Assembly: GCA_020027805.1 (NCBI GenBank)
Contig: JAHKKQ010000010.1
Span: forward strand, 1 to 34,558
Source: Candidatus Dadabacteria bacterium
GTDB taxonomy: Bacteria > Desulfobacterota_D > UBA1144 > Nemesobacterales > UBA2774
Direction of reading: 5' to 3'
Length of the DNA stretch: 34,558 bases
This document shows, piece after piece, positions 9,486 through 18,046 of the stretch. The position numbers and the translations under genes were made by a program. The notes beneath the pieces are model-generated. The model was not told the origin of the DNA. It saw only the letters and a list, made by a program, of their open reading frames with translations, and did no database searches. Position 1 is the stretch's first letter, and every line of letters begins with the position of its first letter.

Positions 9486-10064
9486 ATGAAATACCTAACG
9501 TTAAAATCGGTTCCCGATCTCCTCTGTTACGCGAGGCTCCTCCTGGTCCCGGTGGTGCTGGCGCTCGCCTTGTCGGCCCTGCCCTTCTATGCGGGGATCG
9601 CGCTCCTCGCGGCGGGTATCACGGACGTGCTCGACGGCATTATCGCGCGCAGGTGGAGCATCGCCACCGCTTACGGGAGCAGGCTCGATTCCATAGCGGA
9701 CACGCTCATGGAAGTATCAGCCGCTCTGGCTGTCCTGATTTTGAAGCCCGGGATATTTACGGGCCACGCACTCGTACTCGGCGCGTGGATCGTGATCGAG
9801 GCGTCCTCCATCCTCCTCGGGTGGCTGAAGTTCAGGCGGCTTGCGAACCTCCACCTCTATCTGACGAAGGCTGCGGGCGTAGTAGCGTACGCGTTCGTGA
9901 TATACACGCTCGCCATAGGTTACAACGAAACTTTCTTTTACGTTACGGTTACGCTCCTCATCGTTTCGTCCCTCGAATGCCTCATCCTCCAGCTATTCGC
10001 CCCGCGCGTGGACGAGCACATGAAGTCCATATACCACGCGTACCGGGGCGGGAGGCTCTTTTGA
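9486..10064 (+). CDS. CDP-alcohol phosphatidyltransferase family protein
   Basis: VPDLLCYARLLLVPVVLAL; DVLDGIIARRWSIATAYGSRLDSIADTLMEV matches the D-G-x2-A-R-x8-G-x3-D-x3-D motif. Confidence 0.9.
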   Translation: MKYLTLKSVPDLLCYARLLLVPVVLALALSALPFYAGIALLAAGITDVLDGIIARRWSIATAYGSRLDSIADTLMEVSAALAVLILKPGIFTGHALVLGAWIVIEASSILLGWLKFRRLANLHLYLTKAAGVVAYAFVIYTLAIGYNETFFYVTVTLLIVSSLECLILQLFAPRVDEHMKSIYHAYRGGRLF

Positions 10065-10123
10065 TGCATTATATTCTGTCATCGAGAGACCGTCTTCTGG
10101 TCGTGGCGATCTTGCTTTTCGTT

Positions 10124-10207
10124 GTCATTCCCGCGGAAGCGGGAATCCATATCTTTAAATCAAAATAAGAAAAGACTGGATTCCCGATTAAAGATTTCGG
10201 GAATGAC
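10124..10207. repeat. GTCATTCCCG...CGGGAATGAC palindromic element
   Basis: Perfect 10-bp terminal inverted repeats; left arm is ATTCCC-N8-GGGAAT with GGAATCC/GGATTCC inner arms. Confidence 0.85.
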
Positions 10208-10353
10208 AGAAAAGAAAAGGGTGAGATTGCCGCGCGCTTCACGCCCTCCGGAACAGAAAAGACAAAAATGTTTTTCTTCTTTTCCTTTATGAAAAGACAC
10301 GCATTGTGTGTTTTATGGAACGACAAAGAAAAGAGAAAGGCTGTTTTGTTATT

Positions 10354-10377
10354 CTTCTTTTCCTCGATGAAAAGAAG
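10354..10377. repeat. Hairpin repeat CTTCTTTTC-N6-GAAAAGAAG, copy 2
   Basis: cttcttttcctcgatgaaaagaag; a degenerate copy lies at 10276..10298. Confidence 0.8.
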
Positions 10378-10412
10378 CATAATTCTGTAATGTCGTGAAA
10401 GAAAACTCCGCC

Positions 10413-10573
10413 CTTCGACCCTTCGACAAGCTTCCGTCTTCGCTATCCTCCTATGCTAAAGCTTCGGAGGATAAAAGGCTACGCCGGACAATCAGGGTGA
10501 ACGGGTCTGGCTTCGTTGCTGGTTTGAGCGGAAGAGATTCGGAAGAATCGTAGAGTCACACTACGTGCGTGTT
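10413..10573 (+). repeat. Composite intergenic repeat, copy A (contains 64-bp hairpin module 10429..10492)
   Basis: ccttcgac x2, AGCTTCCGTCTTCGCTATCCTCC...GGAGGATAAAAGGCTACGCCGGACAA, CAGGGTGAACGGG, tail gagcggaagagattcggaagaatcgtagagtcacactacgtgcgtg. Confidence 0.8.
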
Positions 10574-11359
10574 TCAATAACTCGAGAGCGTGCCCCCGTC
10601 CACGACGATAACCTCCCCGGTGATGTAGTCGGACGCCCTCGACGCGAGGAGCACGGTCGCCCCCTTCAAGTCGTCCTCTCCCCCGAACCTCCCCGCCGGA
10701 ATCGACGCGAGGAGCTCCGCCCCTTTGTCCATGAATTCGGGGCTGATCACGGGCTCCGTCATGTTGGTCGGGAACCACCCGGGCGCGATCGCGTTTACGT
10801 TGATGTTGTGCTTTATCCACCTCACGGCGAGGTCTTTCGTGAGGGTGACTACGGCGCCCTTGGAGGCCACGTATGCCGGGGCGCTCACGAGGCTCGTCGT
10901 CTGGTAGCCCATGACGGAAGATATGTTGATTATCTTCCCCCGCCCGGCCTTTATCATCTCCTTTGCCGCCTCCCTCGAACAGAGGAACGTGCCGGTCAGG
11001 TTTACGCGGAGGACCTTTTCCCAGTCCTCGAGAGTGGTGTCCTCGGGGAGCCCGCCCATGGCGATGCCCGCGTTGTTGACGAGTATGTCGAGCTTCCCGA
11101 ATTTCGCGGCAGTGTCCGCGACCATCTTTATTACGTCTGCTTCAATGGACACGTCGCATTTGAGCGGGAGCGTCTTCACCCCCGTGCTCTTCGATATCTC
11201 TTCGGCCGCCTTCACGCAGCCGCCCAAGTTCCTCGCGCATACGACGACGTCCGCCCCTGCCTCGGCGAGCGCGAGCGCCATCTGCTTCCCTATCCCCGTG
11301 TACCCTCCCGTGACTACGGCCGTCCTGCCCGAGAGATCGAAAAGCTCTTTTACGTTCAT
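10574..11359 (-). CDS. SDR family oxidoreductase
   Basis: GRTAVVTGGYTGIGKQMALALAEAGADVVVCAR; LDILVNNAG; SAPAYVASKGAV; ends VDGGTLSSY. Confidence 0.93.
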   Translation of the reverse strand: MNVKELFDLSGRTAVVTGGYTGIGKQMALALAEAGADVVVCARNLGGCVKAAEEISKSTGVKTLPLKCDVSIEADVIKMVADTAAKFGKLDILVNNAGIAMGGLPEDTTLEDWEKVLRVNLTGTFLCSREAAKEMIKAGRGKIINISSVMGYQTTSLVSAPAYVASKGAVVTLTKDLAVRWIKHNINVNAIAPGWFPTNMTEPVISPEFMDKGAELLASIPAGRFGGEDDLKGATVLLASRASDYITGEVIVVDGGTLSSY

Positions 11360-11552
11360 GCGGTGCCTCCTGTGATGCTCGCAATGACAGGCTTATATTT
11401 TTTAAGGTACCCCCTCACCCTACTATTTTGGCTAAGGCATCGACGTACCGGAATTAATTATCAATTCTGCCTTCGCTGTAAGAGCGACCAATTCCTCGTT
11501 CGCTCGGAATTGTTTCCCCTCGAAGGGGAGAGGGGAATGTAGTATATCGCAA

Positions 11553-11571
11553 CTGGAAGCCGCTCCTACAG
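11553..11571 (-). repeat. REP-like half element (CTGTAGGAGCGGCTTCCAG)
   Basis: Reverse-strand copy of the left half of 15235..15297. Confidence 0.6.
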
Positions 11572-11593
11572 ATGGGAGATCCGGAGCCTCCTC

Positions 11594-13000
11594 CTACTTC
11601 TTCGTACCCGGCTCTGTCATCGACCAGGGGTCCAATAACTGCTTCAGCTTCTCGGCCGGGAGCACCTTCTTCTCGAGCGCGACCTGCCTCACCGTTTTTC
11701 CGGTTTCGTAGGCCTCCTTCGCTATCTTCGCGGCGCTGTCGTATCCGATTACGGGGGCGAGGCTCGTGCACATGGCGAGGCTCTTCTCTATCATCTCCTC
11801 GCACCGCTTTTTATCGGCCTTAATCCCCTTCACGCACTTGTCGGTGAATACCTGGGAGACCTTGCCCAGGAGCTCTATAGACTGGAGCAGGTTGTGTCCC
11901 TTGACGGGCATCATGACGTTAAGCTCGAAGTTCCCGAACTGTCCGCCTATCGTTATGGTGAGGTCGTTCCCGATGACCTGAGCCGCGACCTGGCACACGG
12001 CTTCGGGAATTACCGGGTTCACCTTGCCCGGCATGATCGACGAGCCCGGCTGGACCGCGGGTATTATTATCTCCCCTATGCCGCAGCGGGGGCCGCTCCC
12101 GAGCCACCTTATGTCGTTCGCAATCTTCATCAGGCTCACAGCGAGGGTCTTGAGAGAGCCGCTCGCCTCGACCACGGCGTCCTTCGAGCCCTGGGCCTCG
12201 AAATGGTTCTCGGCCTCATAGAGCCTGGTGCCCGTCATCCTGCTGAGCCTCCCGGCGACGAGCCCGGCGAATTTCGGGTGCGTGTTTATGCCGGTGCCCA
12301 CGGCAGTACCGCCGATTGCGAGCTCCGACAGCTCTTCCCTCGCGTGCTCCACCCTTTTGATCCCGTGCTTTATCATGCTCGCGTAGCCGCTGAACTCCTG
12401 TCCGAGCCTTATGGGCGTCGCGTCCTGGAGGTGCGTGCGCCCGATCTTCACTATCTTGTCGAACTCGCGCGCCTTCGCCGAGAGCGCCTTCTCGAGGTTC
12501 CTTAACGAGGGCAGGAGCAGGTCGTTTATCGCGAGTATTGCGGATACGTGTATGGCGGTCGGGTAGACGTCGTTACTCGACTGCCCCATGTTCACGTGGT
12601 CGTTCGGATGTATCCCCGACTTGTCCCCTTTCTTGCCGCCTATGATCTCGTTCGCGCGGTTGGCTATGACTTCGTTCGTGTTCATGTTCGTCGATGTGCC
12701 TGAACCCGTCTGGAATACGTCGAGCACGAAATGGTCGTCGAGCTTCCCGTCGATGACTTCCCTCGCCGCCCTTACTATAGCGGCCCCGGCCTTCTTGCCG
12801 AGAAGTCCCAACTGCATGTTGGACTCGGCCGCGGCTAATTTAATCATCCCCATGGCCTTTATCAGAAGGCTGTGCTTGCGTATTCCGCTGATGGGGAAAT
12901 TCTCTATCGCCCTCGCGGTCTGGGCTCCGTAATATGCGTTCGAGGGGACTTCCATCTCCCCCATCGAATCGTATTCAGTTCTCGTAGATTTGCTGGCCAT
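11594..13000 (-). CDS. fumC: Class II fumarate hydratase
   Basis: QTGSGTSTNMNTNEVIANRA, GQSSNDVYPTAIH, signature GSSIMPGKVNPV; full length 468 aa; SD GGAGGAG upstream. Confidence 0.95.
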   Translation of the reverse strand: MASKSTRTEYDSMGEMEVPSNAYYGAQTARAIENFPISGIRKHSLLIKAMGMIKLAAAESNMQLGLLGKKAGAAIVRAAREVIDGKLDDHFVLDVFQTGSGTSTNMNTNEVIANRANEIIGGKKGDKSGIHPNDHVNMGQSSNDVYPTAIHVSAILAINDLLLPSLRNLEKALSAKAREFDKIVKIGRTHLQDATPIRLGQEFSGYASMIKHGIKRVEHAREELSELAIGGTAVGTGINTHPKFAGLVAGRLSRMTGTRLYEAENHFEAQGSKDAVVEASGSLKTLAVSLMKIANDIRWLGSGPRCGIGEIIIPAVQPGSSIMPGKVNPVIPEAVCQVAAQVIGNDLTITIGGQFGNFELNVMMPVKGHNLLQSIELLGKVSQVFTDKCVKGIKADKKRCEEMIEKSLAMCTSLAPVIGYDSAAKIAKEAYETGKTVRQVALEKKVLPAEKLKQLLDPWSMTEPGTKK

Positions 13001-13118
13001 AAAACTCCTCCTTGGCTTCTGTGTTTAGGGAGAGATAATTATGCCATAACGGGGATATTTTTCTAATTGGCACACAAAGTGTGGGTTTATGAAAAGACAG
13101 AGAAAGCTAAATTTATTT

Positions 13119-13142
13119 CTTCTTTTCCTTGATGAAAAGAAG
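13119..13142. repeat. Hairpin repeat CTTCTTTTC-N6-GAAAAGAAG, copy 3
   Basis: cttcttttccttgatgaaaagaag, next to cacacaaagtgtg and ttatgaaaagaca. Confidence 0.8.
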
Positions 13143-13281
13143 CAAAAATCATCCGACTACAGTATTAGCTAAAAATCTCACGTACTCGCTAAATCTTCCA
13201 ATTCTGCCCCATCCCGTGGAAGATTTTTAACGCTCGTACAATCGATTTTCTTGACGCAAATTCTGTAATGTCGGAAATAAT

Positions 13282-13390
13282 CACCCTTCGACAAGCTCAG
13301 GGTGAACGGGTTGGTTTCGGTTGATGGTTGAGCGGTGGAGTTGGAAGGAACCGTATATGCGCCACACATTACGTGCTGCGCTCACACATT
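13282..13390 (+). repeat. Composite intergenic repeat, copy C (lacks the 64-bp module)
   Basis: cccttcgacaagctcagggtgaacgggttgg...gagcggtggagttggaaggaaccgtatatgcgccacacattacgtg. Confidence 0.7.
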
Positions 13391-15049
13391 AAAGAACAGC
13401 CTTATCTTCACGTCCTCGTGTTTCGCCGAGGTCTCGATCCTGTCGGGATAGACCCCGGTGAGGAAATCCTTTATGCCGTGGACGAACGCGTCCTCCTCCA
13501 TGAAATGACTGTGCTTCGCTCCGACCGCGGGGAGCGCGAGCAGCGTCCCCTTGTATTCGATTATTATTTCGAGATAGACCTCGTCGTATTCGGCCTCTAT
13601 TTTTATAGGTCCGTGCGGGAGGTTAGCCTCCGTCAGGTGCTCGATTATCTGCTCCGTAGACGAAACGGCGTGCTCGATTATCTCGTCGTCGAGCCTCCAT
13701 TCCCTTTCGCGGGATTTCAGGTGCTCACGGAGGTGCTCGCACGACTGGAGCGACTTATCGTACATGAGCACGTCCTTTTTCTTAATGCCGAGTCTGAATA
13801 TGAGGACGAGGACGACCGACGAGATGAGGGCGAGAGAAAGCGTCGTATCCGTCATGAGCTTAAGCCATTCGGGGAAACTATCGAAATAACCATGGAAAAC
13901 CTTCCTGCCTATCCCGAGGAGGAGCGATACGCCTACGACGTAAGTCATTCTGGAGTCGAGGTTCCTCGTCGTCATTATCTCGATACCGCCCGAGATCATG
14001 AACGCTCCGCTCACGACGAGCGACGCGCCTACGACCGAAAGCGGCAGCATCAGGAAGAGGGCCGATATCTTCGGGAAGAATGCGAGCACGATGAGGAATA
14101 TGCCGGTCGGGAAAGCCATGTAACGGCTCGTCGAGCCCGCGGCCTGCGACAGCCCGACTATTCCCGGCGTCGCGTTCATGCCCGGAGCGCCCATGAGGCC
14201 CCCCAGCATGCAGCCTATCCCGTCCGCCAGCATGCCCTTCTTTATCGGTCCGTAATCGGGTCTCTTCCAGTCCAGATCGTTTATCTTCTCCGCCGTCGTT
14301 ACTACACCTATCGTCCTCAGTGACGCGGCTATTCCCGCCGTAAGGAATGCGGGGATGAGCGAGGCGTTGAAGCTGTAGGATATATAGCTCGGATCGGGGA
14401 GCGCGAATATCGCCGAGTTCTTGAACAATTCGATCGAGCTTGGAGGCACGATGCCCAGGAATATGGCTATCACGAAACCCGCCGCTATTCCGAAAAGCGA
14501 GCAGAGGAGCCTTAGTATCCCTTTGAACCAGATACTGAACCCCATGATGATAGAGATGGCTATGACCCCTACTAGCAGGTTCTCCGTATACTGCGGCTTG
14601 CCGAACCCTTTGACGTCGAGCAGGTTGCCGAGTGCCACGAGGCCGAGCTCGATGCCGATAACGAGCACTATGAAGCCCGAGACCGCCGGAGGGAAAACGG
14701 GTTTCAGCCGCCTGATGAATATCGATACCAGGACCTCGACCGCCCCGGCGAATATGGTCATGGCGAATACCGCCGGGAGCCCGCCCGCCTTGACTGCAAG
14801 AACCGACGGGGCCAGGTATACCGCCGAATAGACCGGGGACGCGAAATATCCGGACCCTATCGGCCCCTTCCACAGGGACTGCAGGATCGTCGCTATGCCG
14901 ATGGCTATCATCCCCATGCTTATGGCGTTCGCCGTCACTTTCTCGGGCACGTCGCCGTAGCTCGCGATGAGCACTATGTAGACGAGTGTGACCGCGATGT
15001 AGACCGTGAACTGGAACCCGAGCGGGATGAGCCTCGCGATCGGGGGCAT
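13382..15049 (-). CDS. NCS2-family (xanthine/uracil-type) permease with extra C-terminal cytoplasmic domain
   Basis: FQFTVYIAVTLVYIVLIAS, multi-TM core, AVSGFIVLVIGIELGLVALG, DGIGCMLGGLMGAPGMNATPGIVGLSQAAGSTSRY; about 150 aa hydrophilic tail. Confidence 0.88.
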   Translation of the reverse strand: MPPIARLIPLGFQFTVYIAVTLVYIVLIASYGDVPEKVTANAISMGMIAIGIATILQSLWKGPIGSGYFASPVYSAVYLAPSVLAVKAGGLPAVFAMTIFAGAVEVLVSIFIRRLKPVFPPAVSGFIVLVIGIELGLVALGNLLDVKGFGKPQYTENLLVGVIAISIIMGFSIWFKGILRLLCSLFGIAAGFVIAIFLGIVPPSSIELFKNSAIFALPDPSYISYSFNASLIPAFLTAGIAASLRTIGVVTTAEKINDLDWKRPDYGPIKKGMLADGIGCMLGGLMGAPGMNATPGIVGLSQAAGSTSRYMAFPTGIFLIVLAFFPKISALFLMLPLSVVGASLVVSGAFMISGGIEIMTTRNLDSRMTYVVGVSLLLGIGRKVFHGYFDSFPEWLKLMTDTTLSLALISSVVLVLIFRLGIKKKDVLMYDKSLQSCEHLREHLKSREREWRLDDEIIEHAVSSTEQIIEHLTEANLPHGPIKIEAEYDEVYLEIIIEYKGTLLALPAVGAKHSHFMEEDAFVHGIKDFLTGVYPDRIETSAKHEDVKIRLFFNV

Positions 15050-15234
15050 TTCCGCGACTGAGTATATGAGGTCCTTCGGCTTAGTGGTCAGGTTCGGACC
15101 CTCACTCGAAAACGAGATAAACGAATCTACTTAAAGAAGAGCAGCATTTCAACAGGCGGTTGTGCCTTCGTGCGGCTCACTTTTCATCTCGACGCGGCTC
15201 TACGGGTCTTCCTGGAGATTCCCGATCCTCAAAT

Positions 15235-15297
15235 CTGTAGGAGCGGCTTCCAGCCGCGATTAAACCCGATTATCGCACCAGGATGGTGCTCCTACAG
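15235..15297. repeat. REP/REPIN-like inverted pair
   Basis: CTGTAGGAGC...GCTCCTACAG 10-bp terminal inverted repeat, inner hairpins GCGGCT-TCC-AGCCGC and GCACCA-GGA-TGGTGC. Confidence 0.85.
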
Positions 15298-15417
15298 GGG
15301 TAGGAGAATGACGGAGCAAATGGAGCGTGCGAGGCGGCAGGGCGAAACATTAAAACTTTCTCCCTTTTCCATCGTATAATTAATCGTATATCACATGTGA
15401 TCTGAAACGGGTATCCG

Positions 15418-16053
15418 GTGTTTGGAACAAATACGAAAAGCGGGTTGTCGGACGAAGAAGCGATGCGGAAATTTCAAAACGGCGACGAGGGGAGCTTCGA
15501 CCTCCTCTTGGGCCGGCACGGGGCCGGAGTGCTCAGGTTCGTTATCAGGATGACCGGGGCGGAGAAGGCGCAGGCCGAGGACCTGCTCCAGGAGATCTTC
15601 ATGAAGGTGATAGAGCGGAGGAAGAAGTACGACCCGGGCCAGAAGTTCTCGACCTGGCTCTACAGCATAGCGCGGAACCACTGCATAGATTATCTGCGGA
15701 CGGAGAGCTACAGGAGGCACAGCTCGCTCGACGCACCCATATCGGTTGAGGAGGAGGGCGGGGCGGTCGTAATCGACCTGGTCAGGAGCGGGGACAGGGA
15801 CCAGGAGGAGAGGGCCTTCGACCTCGAGGTGAAGGAGCTTATCGACATTGGCGTGAGAGGGTTGAAAGAGGAGTTCAGGGAAGTATTTTTATTAAGAGAG
15901 ATAGAAGGGCTTTCGTTTGAGGAGATAGCCGCGGTCACGGCGTCGCCGCTCGGCACGGTAAAGAGCCGCTTGAGATACGCGTACAAGGGGCTCCGGCAGG
16001 TGTTCGCGGAGTCCGGGTATTTCGAGGAAAGACAGAAAGCGAAAGGGGTGTGA
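15418..16053 (+). CDS. ECF-type RNA polymerase sigma factor
   Basis: AEDLLQEIFMKVIERRKKYDPGQKFSTWLYSIARNHCIDYLR (sigma2); FREVFLLREIEGLSFEEIAAVTASPLGTVKSRLRYAYKGLR (sigma4); GTG start. Confidence 0.93.
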   Translation: MFGTNTKSGLSDEEAMRKFQNGDEGSFDLLLGRHGAGVLRFVIRMTGAEKAQAEDLLQEIFMKVIERRKKYDPGQKFSTWLYSIARNHCIDYLRTESYRRHSSLDAPISVEEEGGAVVIDLVRSGDRDQEERAFDLEVKELIDIGVRGLKEEFREVFLLREIEGLSFEEIAAVTASPLGTVKSRLRYAYKGLRQVFAESGYFEERQKAKGV

Positions 16054-16062
16054 AGGGATAAT

Positions 16063-17070
16063 ATGAACTGCGAGAGATGCAGCGAATCGTTAATAGAATA
16101 CATGCACGGCGGTCTCGACCCCGAGGAAAGGCAGGCCGTGGCCGCGCACTTGGGCGGCTGCGAGGAGTGCGCCCGCGAATTCGAGGAGTACGCCGAGATA
16201 AGGAGGGCCGTGACTGAGGAACCCGTCCTGCCCGAGCCCTCGCGCGAGGTCATGGCCCGGCTGTCGAAGGCGGCAAGGGACGACGTCGCCCGCGAGAGGC
16301 GCCCCTTCTGGAAGAGGCTCCCTCTTTCCCCCATACTGATCCCCGCTCTAACGACCGCCGTAGCGCTCATGGTCTGGTTCTATTACGGACAGGGCGGCGG
16401 GGGGTACATGGATACGATGTCCCGCGACGTAATGGCGAGGAAGATGAAGGAGCAGGACAGCAGTATGGAGACGGCAGGGCAGGCCGCGCCCGAGATGAGG
16501 CGGGAATATCCCGTTGAGGCCGAATCTTCGCCCGCGATGAGCGAGAGAGGGGCGGCTGACGAGGTTATGCCGGCGGCTCCCGCGCCGCCTCAGGCGGACT
16601 TGTATTCCCTTTCCGACAAAGCGCCAGGCGCGTCCGCCGGAACTGAAGAAGATTCGGACGTTAAGGAAGAAGCGCTCTCCGAAACGGCGGCCAAAAAATC
16701 CGCGCCCGCGCTGCCCCTCCCCCAGGCTGAATCGCTATCGGCGGGCGACACAAAGGATTACGGCGGCATCCTGAGCCTCGCGCTCAGGCAGCAGACGGAG
16801 GGGGACTGCGACGCTTCGATAAGGACGAACGAGATACTGCTCCAGTCATATCCCGAGCCCCCCGCGGACATGCAGGCGCGGTCGTACCGCTCTCTCGCCG
16901 AGTGCTACGAGAAGCAGGGGAAGCTCGACCTGGCTGTCGCGAACTACACGCAGCTCCGGCAGATTGCACCCGAAGAGAGCTCGCTCGCCGATACCCGGAT
17001 CCTCGAGATCAGGCAGAGGTCCGTGCATAAGCTCGGGAGCGTCGGCCCCACGCCCGGGCCCGCGGAATAA
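16063..17070 (+). CDS. zf-HC2 anti-sigma factor with TM and C-terminal TPR-like domain
   Basis: MNCERCSESLIEYMHGGLDPEERQAVAAHLGGCEECAREF (H-x3-C-x2-C); TM ILIPALTTAVALMVWFYYG; ARSYRSLAECYEKQGKLDLAVANYTQLRQIAPEE. Confidence 0.88.
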   Translation: MNCERCSESLIEYMHGGLDPEERQAVAAHLGGCEECAREFEEYAEIRRAVTEEPVLPEPSREVMARLSKAARDDVARERRPFWKRLPLSPILIPALTTAVALMVWFYYGQGGGGYMDTMSRDVMARKMKEQDSSMETAGQAAPEMRREYPVEAESSPAMSERGAADEVMPAAPAPPQADLYSLSDKAPGASAGTEEDSDVKEEALSETAAKKSAPALPLPQAESLSAGDTKDYGGILSLALRQQTEGDCDASIRTNEILLQSYPEPPADMQARSYRSLAECYEKQGKLDLAVANYTQLRQIAPEESSLADTRILEIRQRSVHKLGSVGPTPGPAE

Positions 17071-17141
17071 CGCCGGTCTCGATTTTTGTTCCTGGAGAAT
17101 CTCTGCCGTTCCGGCTTACCCCACTCGTAAGTCCCTGCGGC

Positions 17142-17221
17142 GTCATTTCGAACGCAGGTGAGAAATCTATATTCTGTTTGTTTTGCTTTAATAACGGATT
17201 TCTCCCTCCGGTCGAAATGAC
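17142..17221. repeat. GTCATTTCGA...TCGAAATGAC palindromic element
   Basis: Perfect 10-bp terminal inverted repeats and internal GAGAAATC/GATTTCTC arms; a half copy at 5099..5126. Confidence 0.85.
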
Positions 17222-17380
17222 GATATAAAGAATTATCCGTGTCCCGTTCTAAATTAAAAAACTTCACATCCGTGTGGGCGGCTTTCAGCCGCCACATTCT
17301 TAAATACACACATTGTGTGTGTGAAACTTTCCGCCCTCCCGTTCGTACTAATCCTTAAATCCGCAGTAAGGAGAAAAGTT

Positions 17381-18046
17381 ATGGGATTAAAGAAGCGAGT
17401 GGGACTTATCATGAGGTCCCAGTTGAACGACTGGGTGTCGAGGGCTGAGGACCCGGAGAAGATCCTGAACCAGGCCGTGGAGGAGATGGAGGAGGGTCTC
17501 GAAAGGGCGAGGGTGAAGATAGGCGCGCTCAGGTTCAGGATAGACGAGCAGGAGAAGCTCTTAAAGAGGCTCGGGGAGCAGGCGGAGTACTGGCGGGAGA
17601 GGGCGGAGGACTACGTGAAGAGAAATATGGACGAGAACGCGGTCGAGGCCGTAAGAAAAAAGAGGACGCTCGAAGAGAAAGAGAGGAAGCTCGCCCTTAC
17701 GCAGTCAGGCGACAGGGCGAAGCTCACGGACTACGAAGGGCGCTATGCGGACCTCGAGAGGAGAGTGGAGACCGCGAAGACGAAGAGGACGCTCCTTCTT
17801 AAAGAGATCATCGTCATGAAGGGAGCGCCCGCGGGGAAGGAGGATATCACCGGAGGCGCCGGATCCCGCACCAATGAACCATTCGATATTTTCAGGAAGG
17901 TCGAGGAGCGGATCACTGAAGAGACCGTGCTCTTCGCCGCTGACGGTGAAAGGGAGAGGGATGAGCGTGAGCGCGAGGCCCGGCTCGTTCAGGAAGAGGT
18001 GGAAAGCATGAAAAAGAATCTCAGCAAGGGAGGCGGTAAGAAATGA
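17381..18046 (+). CDS. PspA/IM30 family protein
   Basis: MGLKKRVGLIMRSQLNDWVSRAEDPEKILNQAVEEMEEGLERAR..., long coiled coil; ATG with aaggag SD; the track start at 17315 runs into upstream repeat. Confidence 0.9.
   Translation: MGLKKRVGLIMRSQLNDWVSRAEDPEKILNQAVEEMEEGLERARVKIGALRFRIDEQEKLLKRLGEQAEYWRERAEDYVKRNMDENAVEAVRKKRTLEEKERKLALTQSGDRAKLTDYEGRYADLERRVETAKTKRTLLLKEIIVMKGAPAGKEDITGGAGSRTNEPFDIFRKVEERITEETVLFAADGERERDEREREARLVQEEVESMKKNLSKGGGKK

Noticed and set aside
10069-10380. 103-aa reverse ORF
   Set aside because: Translation runs through hairpin repeats and the CATTCCCG element (IPASAGMTT); a repeat artefact.
17315-17380. N-terminal extension of the PspA ORF
   Set aside because: Family start MGLKKRVGLI with SD is at 17381; upstream is a repeat and spacer.
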